A stretch of DNA of 9,672 nucleotides. Source: Thermoplasmata archaeon. Its GTDB lineage: Archaea > Thermoplasmatota > Thermoplasmata > Thermoplasmatales > Thermoplasmataceae. Position 1 is the stretch's first letter. Every line of letters begins with the position of its first letter. The stretch lies in NCBI GenBank assembly GCA_021799755.1, contig JAJYZU010000036.1, forward strand, positions 1 to 9,672, read 5' to 3'. Shown here piece by piece: positions 1 through 6,512 of this stretch. Under the pieces are notes generated by a model. That model made no database searches. It saw only the letters and a list, made by a program, of their open reading frames with translations, and was not told the DNA's origin. The translations under genes and the position numbers were made by a program.

Positions 1-200
1 TAGGAGGATACCATGGGCTCGAACCTCTGGGCTTTTTCGCCCTGCACGAATAGGTCTATGTATGATTCGCTGCCTATGCGGTCCGAGTGCAGCGGGACGT
101 CGCCGAACTCCTTCTCCATAACAGGGACGAGGGGATGGCTCTGCACCATGGAGACGGAGAGCATGTAACCGATCTTCCGGTCTATGTCACGGTAGAACAT
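1..200 (-). CDS. unrecognised protein, N-terminal 66 residues, runs off left edge
   Basis: The frame is open on the minus strand from an ATG at 198-200 to the window edge, 66 codons, beginning MFYRDIDRKIGYMLSVSMVQ and later HPLVPVMEKEFGDVP. Composition and the absence of stops look coding, but I do not recognise the family. The frame stays open five codons upstream of the ATG (residues AKFRI after a glycine) before an in-frame TAG, and those residues look protein-like (alternating hydrophobic). No ATG, GTG or TTG lies in that extension. The best Shine-Dalgarno-like string, AGGGAG at 215-220, is 14 bases from the ATG, which is too far to be comfortable. The start may therefore be a non-standard codon, or the gene may have lost its original start. 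The C-terminus is outside the window. Confidence 0.55.
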   Translation of the reverse strand, partial: MFYRDIDRKIGYMLSVSMVQSHPLVPVMEKEFGDVPLHSDRIGSESYIDLFVQGEKAQRFEPMVSS

Positions 201-281
201 GATGCGGAATTTCGCTCCCTATGACAGCAGCCGGATGGCACAAAAACGTTTCCGCAAGCTTATTTCCATAATGGCAGATAC

Positions 282-434
282 ATGACATGGCTATCGACCC
301 ATGTGTTTTACCGCAACTCCGTTAATAAGGATTGCCACGAAAGCATGAAGATATTTCGCAACCGTGGATTCGTAAGAGTTCGGGAAATTGCACACAAGAC
401 CGTCCTGTTCCATCTTGACCCATCGCACTTGTAA
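282..434 (+). CDS. small open frame of 50 codons, doubtful
   Basis: ATG-to-TAA frame of 50 residues, starting MTWLSTHVFYRNSV and containing ESMKIFRNRGFVRVREIAHK. It is the longest ATG-started frame in the gene-poor stretch 207-693. No Shine-Dalgarno sequence precedes it, and it overlaps a different frame that carries a transposase-like tail. It may be a decayed gene fragment or chance. No family is recognised. Confidence 0.2.
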   Translation: MTWLSTHVFYRNSVNKDCHESMKIFRNRGFVRVREIAHKTVLFHLDPSHL

Positions 435-561
435 CTCAGGAAGAAACATGGGCACGGCTTCTCACTTGAAGCACCAAACGAATGCATGGGGAAGAACTCC
501 GGTAAGTCATGAAGACGGCGAATACGCCCAACCTGTGGGATATAACTGGGTCAACAAGTAG
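376..561 (+). pseudogene. probable C-terminal remnant of IS200/IS605 TnpB
   Basis: The frame is open for 61 codons between TAA at 373-375 and TAG at 559-561, with no plausible ATG start at its 5' end. Its last 40 or so residues run GTASH, then TNAWGRTPV, then QPVGYNWVNK and a stop. Many TnpB (OrfB) transposases of the IS200/IS605 group end in a short tail of the type 'TAGH...NAWG...' followed by a polar, N/Q-rich end, and this tail fits that pattern. The upstream catalytic RuvC and CxxC zinc-ribbon parts are missing, so this would be a truncated relic. The match is by motif memory, not by alignment. A TnpB scar on the outer flank of a defence island would be unsurprising. Confidence 0.4.
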
Positions 562-612
562 CGGTACAGTTACTGCTGGAGATTTTCACGAACGCAAAAG
601 CTAAATCCAGGA

Positions 613-620
613 AGTATATT
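613..620 (+). promoter_or_regulatory. candidate TATA box for vsr-dcm
   Basis: The string AGTATATT is the most TATA-like sequence in the 150 bases before vsr. With a usual archaeal spacing of about 26 bases it would start transcription near 643, leaving a leader of about 50 bases before the vsr ATG at 694. No BRE-like purine run is clear. This is pattern-based only. Confidence 0.25.
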
Positions 621-693
621 AAGCATGGTGTTGCCTTTGGGTGTGTTTCCATGTCCTTCTAGTTCGTCATCATTGATAAGTAGGCAATGAGAT

Positions 694-1101
694 ATGGTAG
701 ACAACCTTTCCCCGGAAAAGAGGAAAAAAGTGATGTCCAGCATAAGGAGCAAGGACACAAGACCAGAGCTATTGTTATGGGAAAAGGTGGATCACAGGAG
801 CCTCAGGAGGCACCCAAAAATCCCGGGAAACCCGGACATGGGGAACAAGTCCAGAAAGATAGCGGTGTTTGTTGACGGCTGCTTTTGGCATGGGTGCCCG
901 GCATGCTACAAGGCGCCTGCCACTAGGCCGGAATACTGGGGAAAGAAACTCCTGAGGAACACGAACCATGACTCCTTGGTCACGTCCAGTCTTGGCTATA
1001 AGGGTTATGCTGTCATGAGGTTCTGGGAGCATGAGGTTATTAAGGACGGCGTGCGCTGTGCGGAGAAAGTCATGGAGGTGACGAGATCACGCGGGAAATG
1101 A
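694..1101 (+). CDS. vsr: Vsr-type (very short patch repair-like) endonuclease
   Basis: 135 residues, typical Vsr length. Vsr nicks beside T:G mismatches made by deamination of 5-methylcytosine; some Vsr-like proteins act as restriction nucleases. Visible family landmarks are SSIRSKDTRPE (residues 15-25) with the conserved N-terminal acid, PGNPD (44-48) giving the metal-binding Asp48, AVFVDGCFWHGCP (57-69) with Asp61 and His66, the YWGKK segment (81-85), and RFWEHEV (109-115) at the C-terminal end of the fold. The stretch between RPE and GNPD is a few residues shorter than in common Vsr proteins and has lost the usual RGLRYR string. The next gene, dcm, starts in the ATGA overlap at 1098-1101, so the two are translationally coupled. 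There is no strong Shine-Dalgarno before the ATG at 694, only a weak GAGAT. An ATG at 687 opens a different frame and is a shadow. Confidence 0.93.
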   Translation: MVDNLSPEKRKKVMSSIRSKDTRPELLLWEKVDHRSLRRHPKIPGNPDMGNKSRKIAVFVDGCFWHGCPACYKAPATRPEYWGKKLLRNTNHDSLVTSSLGYKGYAVMRFWEHEVIKDGVRCAEKVMEVTRSRGK

Positions 1102-2249
1102 ATTTCATTGACCTTTTTGCAGGCGCCGGAGGCTTCTCACTGGGCTTGTATCAGGCAGGAATGAGGGGCGTGTTTGCCGTGGAAAGGGATCCCATGGCAT
1201 TCTCCACGCTTGAGCACAACCTCGTCAAAGGCAAGGGCGCATTTGAATGGCCGGATTGGCTGCCAAGGGGTCCTATGGACATCAGGACGCTCCTGGACAT
1301 TTATCGCGATCATCTTGTGAAGCTGTCCGGGAAAGTTGACCTTGTGGTCGGTGGCCCTCCTTGCCAAGGCTTCTCTTTGGCAGGTCGCAGGAGAGAGCAT
1401 GATGAGCGGAACCAGATGTTTATGGAATACCTAAAGTTTGTCGAGGTTGTCAGGCCAAGTGTCGTAATGTTCGAGAACGTGCCTGGATTTGCAATGCCGT
1501 TCAAGCTAGGCTCAAAGCCAAACAGGTCCTATGCATCCATGCTTGGTGACGATCTTGGGGAAATGGGATATAAGAACCCAGAATTTGGCATATTCAATTT
1601 CTCCGACTACGGGGTGCCGCAGAACAGGAAACGGCTTATCATGCTGGCCACCGATGGTGGAGGTGACCCAGCCCGGATCATGGAAAGGATCCGGTCAAGC
1701 AGGAAAGCTGGGGTAAAGGCAAGTGATGCTATCTCCGATCTCATGAGGAGACATGGTGAAACCGCAAGCCCGGACACCTTGCACTTCATGTCCGGTATTT
1801 ATGGCCCTCCTGAATCGGAATACCAGCGCAAGATGAGGCAGGGCGTGAACAAGGAGATCCCGGACAGCCACAGGTTTGCAAAGCATGGAGAGATTGTAAC
1901 AGGAAGGTTCAGGAAAGTGCTTGGTTCTGCGCAAGCGAAAGGTAGTGTAGTTCCTGCTGTCATGGCTTCCCTTGGGACCAGAAAAAGGAACCTGACAGTC
2001 ATTGATCCTGACAAGCCATCGCCGACATTGACTACCCTGCCTGACGATTACGTGCATTACGAGGAGCCCCGGATACTCACGGTAAGGGAATATGCGAGGC
2101 TGCAATCCTTCCCAGACTGGTTTGAATTTAGTGGGAAGTACACGACTGGAGGGCACTTAAGAGCGCATGAAGCCCCTCGCTACACCCAAGTAGCGAACGC
2201 AGTGCCGCCTTTATTCTCATTCTTGTCCGGTTCCATCATCAGCATTTAG
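1098..2249 (+). CDS. dcm: DNA (cytosine-5)-methyltransferase
   Basis: 383 residues, complete. It transfers a methyl group from S-adenosylmethionine to C5 of cytosine in a specific DNA site. Motif I is DLFAGAGGFSLGL (5-17), binding AdoMet. Motif IV is GGPPCQGFSLAGRR (85-98) with catalytic Cys89. Motif VI is ENVPGF (126-131) with the Glu that protonates cytosine. Motif VIII is PQNRKRL (174-180). Residues from about 190 to 305 form the variable target-recognition region. SPTLTT (308-313) and VREYARLQSFPD (329-340) are motif IX and after. Motif X is QVANAVPP (364-371). All key residues are present. The partner Vsr fits repair of T:G mismatches at its methylated sites. No cognate type II endonuclease lies beside it. 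Its last 33 bases overlap the 3' end of the convergent receiver-HEPN gene. The target sequence cannot be read from the protein. Confidence 0.96.
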   Translation: MNFIDLFAGAGGFSLGLYQAGMRGVFAVERDPMAFSTLEHNLVKGKGAFEWPDWLPRGPMDIRTLLDIYRDHLVKLSGKVDLVVGGPPCQGFSLAGRRREHDERNQMFMEYLKFVEVVRPSVVMFENVPGFAMPFKLGSKPNRSYASMLGDDLGEMGYKNPEFGIFNFSDYGVPQNRKRLIMLATDGGGDPARIMERIRSSRKAGVKASDAISDLMRRHGETASPDTLHFMSGIYGPPESEYQRKMRQGVNKEIPDSHRFAKHGEIVTGRFRKVLGSAQAKGSVVPAVMASLGTRKRNLTVIDPDKPSPTLTTLPDDYVHYEEPRILTVREYARLQSFPDWFEFSGKYTTGGHLRAHEAPRYTQVANAVPPLFSFLSGSIISI

Positions 2250-3158
2250 GACATAATTGGTTATTTCCACAAGATGGCGCTTTAATTCGGTCAGCTTCAA
2301 GTTTATCCCATAAGCATTATAGAAATGTTCTGCCAGCTCCTTCCTTCCATATTTCTTTTTGTTACCCCTGTTTGTAAGCGAGAATTCACCTTTATCCATT
2401 CCAGCAGCTCCATGGGCGGCCTCATTTCTTAGCGCCGATAACGCAGAGATTTCTTTTTTGAACCCTTTCTTCCAAATTTTTCCAAAAGTTTTATTGTCGT
2501 CTGGAATTTTTTTAAGAATATTCTCCAAAAGCGTAATTTTCTTACCAAATCCAAGTAAATCTGCCTGTAGAACATCCACAGAAAAGCGAGTGCGCAATTT
2601 GGTCTCAATCTGGTAGAATTCAACAAGAATTTCATCAAGGTTTGTTTCAATGTCAGTGGTCCTTGAAATTATGAGCCCCCTAATGTATTCCTTGTCAAGC
2701 CATTTCACCAGCACTTTTCTGGATGCTGCTTCAAGTGCGGCAATTACCTGCGCCTTCTGGCTGCATAAATTAACGTTCCCATACCAGCCCGGCATGTCTG
2801 CCCTAACCTGTTCGTATTGACCTGATGGAACACCATATACAATAACGTCAGTTGGATAATACAGTGATTTTATACGTTCAACAGCTTTGACTCCGTTTTC
2901 CAAGTCATCGGAATCTAGGCTAAAGTCGATCCCTATAATTTCTGCAAGTCCATCTGTGCCGCCACCATTAAGCTTCTGAAGCAGAGTATTACCAGTGCTG
3001 AAACGCTCGAATACGATATCAACGTTTCCAACTTGTAGGTCACGAGATGCCTGCAGGAACGCCTTCTTGCAATCGTCTTCATAATCAGAAAGAGGGCCAG
3101 CCTCATTGTCCAGCCAATAAACGATCGGTTTCCAGTTGAGGCCAATAGGCTGCGTCAC
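2217..3158 (-). CDS. receiver-like domain fused to HEPN-like domain (predicted effector)
   Basis: 313 residues. Residues 10-145 follow a response-regulator receiver pattern: strand 1 with an acidic end (IVYWLDNE, 12-19), strand 3 IIGIDFS with candidate phospho-acceptor Asp78, strand 4 DVIVYGVPS (104-112), and a Lys (Lys135) in LCSQKAQ near strand 5. Residues 160-250 look helical and end in SALRNEAAHG, where R244-N-x3-H249 matches the R-x4-6-H motif of HEPN ribonucleases; TTDIETNLDEILVEFY (167-182) resembles the first long HEPN helix. There is no DNA-binding domain, so this is not a transcriptional regulator of the usual kind. The GTG start at 3156-3158 overlaps the stop of the dual-ATPase gene (GTGA), implying coupled translation and a working pair. 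I infer that phosphorylation or binding controls a HEPN RNase-like effector. The receiver call is moderate; the HEPN motif is clear but short. Confidence 0.8.
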   Translation of the reverse strand: MTQPIGLNWKPIVYWLDNEAGPLSDYEDDCKKAFLQASRDLQVGNVDIVFERFSTGNTLLQKLNGGGTDGLAEIIGIDFSLDSDDLENGVKAVERIKSLYYPTDVIVYGVPSGQYEQVRADMPGWYGNVNLCSQKAQVIAALEAASRKVLVKWLDKEYIRGLIISRTTDIETNLDEILVEFYQIETKLRTRFSVDVLQADLLGFGKKITLLENILKKIPDDNKTFGKIWKKGFKKEISALSALRNEAAHGAAGMDKGEFSLTNRGNKKKYGRKELAEHFYNAYGINLKLTELKRHLVEITNYVLNADDGTGQE

Positions 3159-5437
3159 ACCACCAACCTAAAACAAGCGCCGCTTTCTTGACCCAAAATA
3201 TTGTTTCCAACGAAATCCAGCATCCATCCGTTGTTTTCCGCGATGTATCGTGAGCTATGCAGCCCGATGCCAGATCCACCCCTGCTTGAGAATCCCTGTG
3301 TGAACAAACGATCATAATCATCTACTGGAACCCCAGACCCATTGTCGGATATGAGGACAATCCCCCTATCATCATGCGCCTGAAAAGTAAACAAGACTCT
3401 GGTTGCTGCAGCCTTGTATGCGTTTATCCATAGGTTATCAAGTATTATCGTTAGTTCTAATGGGGAGAACTTCTTCCTAAGCACAAGATCGTCGCCCATA
3501 AATAAAGGTTCCATTTTCATGTCTGTCACCTTATCTGCAGCCTGGTTAACGTAATCTTTCACAAACTTTGGCAAGGACTCAAAGATTTTGTTTCCCATTG
3601 TGCTGAAATTCGCTAGGCTGCCCACCTTCGAGATTTGCTCGATCCGCTGTGTCCGCATCAGGGAATAACGAACATCATCCTTTACGTTTCTAGGGGCATT
3701 CATCTGGTCCAGTTGGTAAGTCACCCGTGTCAGCGCCTTTACGATTGAGGGGGCTGATTGCTTTATCTCATGCAATATTGATTTGCTGAATTCCTCGGTG
3801 GATTTTGCCTTGACCTTGAATAGGGTCTCTTGCTTAGCTACGTCCAGATCAGTTTGTAGACGTTCAGCCGCGGCCCTAATGAACATTGCCCTATCGATGA
3901 TGGCCTTGCCCCTATCCTCCTCTGGCAGTTCACTGACGATAAGCTCAATTTCCTTGACAATATCTGGGATATCCCTAATCATTTTCTCCTCAACGATAGA
4001 AATAAGCTCTGGTCCCACCTTCATGTCCAGTGGTGGCATATTCGCCGAGCTTCCCGCAAGATCCGCCACTATTTGGAGGCTCTTCAACCTACGTTCTTCT
4101 GGGGAGGGCGCATTCTTTCTGTCCCATCTTATTGCACCGACCACAAATCTGGTCAGCCTGTCAATTGCATATTTCTTCACGAATACCTTGAGCTCCTCGA
4201 GGGCGTTGTTCTTGATGAACCCCCCCTCCCTGCTTGAGGCTTCCCTGAACCTCCCGATATTGTCTTTTATAGCCACACGCCCTATAATTTCCCGTGTCGA
4301 CAGAAACCTAGCATAACCTTGCTGCTTTTTCCTGTCAAGTCCCAGCCAATCATTTCCCTCGTCGCCATATGGTAGGACTCTGAAGTAGTTCTTGTAAACG
4401 TAAATAGAGCCAAAATCAACCGGACGCACCCCCATTCTGGAAGTGAACCTAGCCTTTGCTCTTGTGTTTAGGTAGAATATGTCTACGTTGCAATCATCAA
4501 GTTCGCTGAAACTGCTTTTTTCTGTTATAGAATAAATCAGTCTCTCCTTGTCGTACATTACTGTGCTTATCTTTCCTCCACTTATTGAACACGAGATTCT
4601 TGTAGTGAGCTCCTTAATCTCGTCTACAATGGTATTCCTTATTGCTCCATTAACTGGGCGACTACCAACATAAGCCCAGTCTGGGTCATTGGCTTCGTTG
4701 TTCTTGATATACATTTCAAGCTTGTCATCTTCATCCTTGTATATTCCTGCAAGCAAGAACACGCCGAACGTATCGTTGGATTCAGATGAATAAGGGTTAA
4801 CCATTCTCTGCAAGTATTGTGCAAGTTTTTCCAGATCCCTGTGGGGCCACGAGTCCCTCGGATTAGTTATCTCCAGAATTGTACCCTTGAGGGATTCTCG
4901 CAGATCAGGCAGTCTAAAGGGAGTTTTCGGGAGATCCGTTAGTTCTACCTCAATTTCCTGAAATTCTGTTTTTTGGTCCTTCTCAAAATCTGTCCAGTCC
5001 ACAGAAAAAATGTGCATTCTGTCTTCATTTTCTTTCATGGTTGTCATTTTTAGTTGAGCACCCAGCGTGTCGCAAGAAAGTCTACCAATTCCTTTCTGAC
5101 CTGCCATAGTCCTACTGATACCGCCCTTGTTCCTGAAGTCGTCGGATTCGTCACTTTTTCCCTCTATCTTTTCAGAGTAACCTACAACAAGCCATTTTTT
5201 TAAGATGTCATTTTCGCTCATTCCACTGCCATTGTCAACGATCCTAATCGACCTCACCTTGCCTTCCTTGTCCAAATGGTCAAAGACGACCCACACATCG
5301 TTGGAGCCGGCATCATAAGAATTCTTCACAAGTTCGAGTACCGCAACGTACTTGTTTGTGACGAGGTCTTTCCCAAGAAGACTCTTGACTGCAGAACTCA
5401 CCCTAAACTTTTGCTTTGAAACTACCATCATCCTCAC
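3155..5437 (-). CDS. dual-GHKL protein: Hsp90/MORC-like ATPase plus histidine-kinase module
   Basis: 760 residues counted from GTG 5437; ATG at 5431 or 5428 may be the true start (757 residues), as GTGAGG lies just before them. N-terminal GHKL ATPase: N-box LELVKNSYDAG (34-44), DNGSGM (68-73), lid AGQKGIGRLS (112-121). Residues about 310-400 resemble the S5-like/middle region of Hsp90/MutL/MORC ATPases, with YKNYFRVLPYGDEGNDWLGL (348-367) and a catalytic-type Arg/Lys-rich follow-on. A helical stretch (470-545) leads to SKSILHEIKQ (551-560), where His556 sits like the phospho-His of a DHp domain. The C-terminal HATPase has LDNLWINAYKAA (666-677), DNGSGVP (698-704), LFTQGFSSRG (711-720) and GSGIGLHSSRYIAENNG (721-737). 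It is soluble, with no membrane segment. It overlaps by 3-4 bases both the TM gene upstream and the receiver-HEPN gene downstream. Role inferred: a sensor kinase with an ATPase head signalling to the receiver. Confidence 0.9.
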   Translation of the reverse strand: MRMMVVSKQKFRVSSAVKSLLGKDLVTNKYVAVLELVKNSYDAGSNDVWVVFDHLDKEGKVRSIRIVDNGSGMSENDILKKWLVVGYSEKIEGKSDESDDFRNKGGISRTMAGQKGIGRLSCDTLGAQLKMTTMKENEDRMHIFSVDWTDFEKDQKTEFQEIEVELTDLPKTPFRLPDLRESLKGTILEITNPRDSWPHRDLEKLAQYLQRMVNPYSSESNDTFGVFLLAGIYKDEDDKLEMYIKNNEANDPDWAYVGSRPVNGAIRNTIVDEIKELTTRISCSISGGKISTVMYDKERLIYSITEKSSFSELDDCNVDIFYLNTRAKARFTSRMGVRPVDFGSIYVYKNYFRVLPYGDEGNDWLGLDRKKQQGYARFLSTREIIGRVAIKDNIGRFREASSREGGFIKNNALEELKVFVKKYAIDRLTRFVVGAIRWDRKNAPSPEERRLKSLQIVADLAGSSANMPPLDMKVGPELISIVEEKMIRDIPDIVKEIELIVSELPEEDRGKAIIDRAMFIRAAAERLQTDLDVAKQETLFKVKAKSTEEFSKSILHEIKQSAPSIVKALTRVTYQLDQMNAPRNVKDDVRYSLMRTQRIEQISKVGSLANFSTMGNKIFESLPKFVKDYVNQAADKVTDMKMEPLFMGDDLVLRKKFSPLELTIILDNLWINAYKAAATRVLFTFQAHDDRGIVLISDNGSGVPVDDYDRLFTQGFSSRGGSGIGLHSSRYIAENNGWMLDFVGNNILGQESGACFRLVV

Positions 5438-5910
5438 ATCAATTTATCCCAGTTGGCATTCCAGAAGTCTAGCTTTGTTAAAGTGGCCATTACCATCCCA
5501 TTACTTTCGTAGTACTCTTTACTGAGTTTAACATAGTCTGCCCAAAGTAGATCAAAAAGTCCTACAAGCATCTTCAGATATGCTGTCATGCACTCCCTTT
5601 GATTGAGATTGTGCGTGTTCAAGTATTTCATCTCTTCATTGATCAGTTTTGCCGTGTCACTTTCGGCCAAGAAGAGGTTTTCAGACACTTTCTGAGTTAT
5701 TATCTGCGTTTTGAAATCTGATGGGAACCCGTTCCAAAATGACTGGACAGCTGGGGAGTAATAATTCATTAACTTTCTCCTAAGCACCTCACTTCTTCGG
5801 TTCCTATCATTCTCTCTTTTAGTTTGCAAAATCATCCAGAAGGTCGCAGTTGCCAATAGGATTGTACCCGCTGATACCCCAATCTCCAACAAGTCACCCA
5901 GTGCTGTCAT
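5434..5910 (-). CDS. small membrane-anchored protein of unknown function
   Basis: 158 residues. One N-terminal hydrophobic helix (about 9-29, GVSAGTILLATATFWMILQ) is followed by a basic, polar stretch KRENDRNRRSEVLRRK (31-46), which by the positive-inside rule puts the large C-terminal part in the cytoplasm. That part is helical, with aromatic-rich segments (YYSPAVQSFWNGFP, 50-63; LFDLLWADYVKLSKEYY, 118-134). No enzyme motif is visible and I do not recognise the family. GGAG lies six bases upstream of the ATG. The gene start overlaps the stop of the 28-codon ORF (ATGA at 5907-5910), and its own TGA overlaps the start of the dual-ATPase gene, so it is locked into that unit. Likely roles are a membrane anchor or sensor for the kinase, or a membrane partner of the effector; this is inference from context. 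Confidence 0.8.
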   Translation of the reverse strand: MTALGDLLEIGVSAGTILLATATFWMILQTKRENDRNRRSEVLRRKLMNYYSPAVQSFWNGFPSDFKTQIITQKVSENLFLAESDTAKLINEEMKYLNTHNLNQRECMTAYLKMLVGLFDLLWADYVKLSKEYYESNGMVMATLTKLDFWNANWDKLM

Positions 5911-5993
5911 TTATTACTCCATAATGATAGCCTTTGGATACTTAACACTCTCCGCAATGTTCCTTTAAGCATTTCACTTGCCTGATATGCCAT
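5907..5993 (-). CDS. 28-residue mini-ORF heading the kinase/HEPN operon
   Basis: ATG at 5991-5993, 28 codons, then TGA overlapping the next start as ATGA. The peptide begins MAYQASEMLKGTLRRVL and ends LSLWSNK, an amphipathic, basic sequence. A near-perfect Shine-Dalgarno, AGGAGGAGGT at 6001-6010, sits seven bases before the ATG and is the strongest in the window, far better than the GGAG of the following gene. This makes it a real translation start, either for a small protein or for a leader peptide that feeds ribosomes into the TM gene by coupling. No family is recognised. Confidence 0.6.
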   Translation of the reverse strand: MAYQASEMLKGTLRRVLSIQRLSLWSNK

Positions 5994-6000
5994 CTATTTT

Positions 6001-6010
6001 ACCTCCTCCT
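6001..6010 (-). promoter_or_regulatory. very strong Shine-Dalgarno of the kinase/HEPN operon
   Basis: On the minus strand this reads AGGAGGAGGT, followed by seven bases and ATG. It decides the start of the 28-codon ORF. A 13-codon frame (5999-6040, starting MEDNVGF) also ends in it, its last three codons being the AGG repeats, but that frame has weaker support. Confidence 0.65.
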
Positions 6011-6052
6011 CTTTTTATAGAACCCAACATTATCTTCCATTATGTATGTACC
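6011..6052 (-). promoter_or_regulatory. candidate promoter of the kinase/HEPN operon
   Basis: Two TATA-like strings lie before the 28-codon ORF: CTATAAAAAG at 6011-6020 and a weaker GTACATACA at 6044-6052. The first would start transcription about at the ATG itself, giving a leaderless message, which conflicts with the strong Shine-Dalgarno. The second would give a leader of about 30 bases containing it. Both may be used. The stretch 5994-6101 holds nothing else that I can support. Confidence 0.35.
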
Positions 6053-6101
6053 CTCTCCAATCTAACAAGATTCCCCTTATGGTCACGACTTCATCTCCCT
6101 T

Positions 6102-6446
6102 CTAATTCCAGATCGTATTGTGCGGCTGGGCTCGTTCGTCGTTAAGTTTATCCGCCTTGAAATTGTCGATATCTAGAATCACCCCCCTCTGATAGATTTC
6201 GCTGACAGACGCTTCTCTCACGCATTCCGGACTCGAGTCCCACCCGTATTTTGTCTTATCTTCTTCTTTTCTATTTATTAAACTGCCTTTGGCGCAATGA
6301 CCAATCATATAGCTCCTCTTTTTGTAGGGACTTAGTATGTATTTATATCCTGATGAACACTGCCCCTCATTCTTTCCAACTCGTTTTCTGCCACCGAATT
6401 GATTGGTATCGCACAGTATTATTCTTCTACTTATGACAATTACCAT
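6102..6446 (-). CDS. unknown 114-residue protein
   Basis: Starts MVIVISRRIILCDTNQFGGR and ends DIDNFKADKLNDERAQPHN plus TIWN. Four cysteines (12, 30, 51, 75) are scattered without a CxxC pair. I recognise no family. In favour of a real gene: GAGGAGAT lies six bases upstream of the ATG, and it has the same strand and close spacing (66 bases) as the nuclease genes upstream. Against: composition is less clearly protein-like than its neighbours, and no conserved motif is visible. It would be the last gene of the small-gene operon, just before the promoter region of the kinase unit. Confidence 0.5.
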   Translation of the reverse strand: MVIVISRRIILCDTNQFGGRKRVGKNEGQCSSGYKYILSPYKKRSYMIGHCAKGSLINRKEEDKTKYGWDSSPECVREASVSEIYQRGVILDIDNFKADKLNDERAQPHNTIWN

Positions 6447-6490
6447 TTCAAAATCTCCTCAATCTCCTCCAGCTTCCTTGCATCTTTCAT
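6440..6490 (-). CDS. possible 16-codon ORF between nuclease and 114-residue gene
   Basis: ATG, 16 codons (MKDARKLEEIEEILKW), TAA, overlapping the start of the 114-residue gene by seven bases. The same frame stays open upstream with protein-like residues AEIEWGKLR until TAG/TAA just at the end of the nuclease gene. It may be a coupling peptide or a relic of a longer reading frame. A GGGGGA string lies about ten bases upstream. Confidence 0.22.
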   Translation of the reverse strand: MKDARKLEEIEEILKW

Positions 6491-6512
6491 TCTTAGCTTC
6501 CCCCACTCAATT

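Noticed and set aside
14..30. tRNA T-arm-like string GGTTCGAGCCC on the minus strand
   Set aside because: Flanks do not pair as a T-stem and no acceptor or anticodon arm is present; it encodes RFEP in the left-edge gene.
687..875. 62-codon plus-strand frame starting seven bases before vsr
   Set aside because: Different frame from vsr, low-complexity K/G/Q-rich product, no motif; it is a shadow of vsr.
1695..2156. 153-codon minus-strand frame inside dcm
   Set aside because: dcm motifs IX and X lie here on the plus strand; the minus frame has no motif and no ribosome site.
3783..4316. 177-codon plus-strand frame
   Set aside because: Antisense to the dual-ATPase gene, whose motifs run through this stretch; composition (Ser/Leu/Ile-rich) is that of an antisense shadow.
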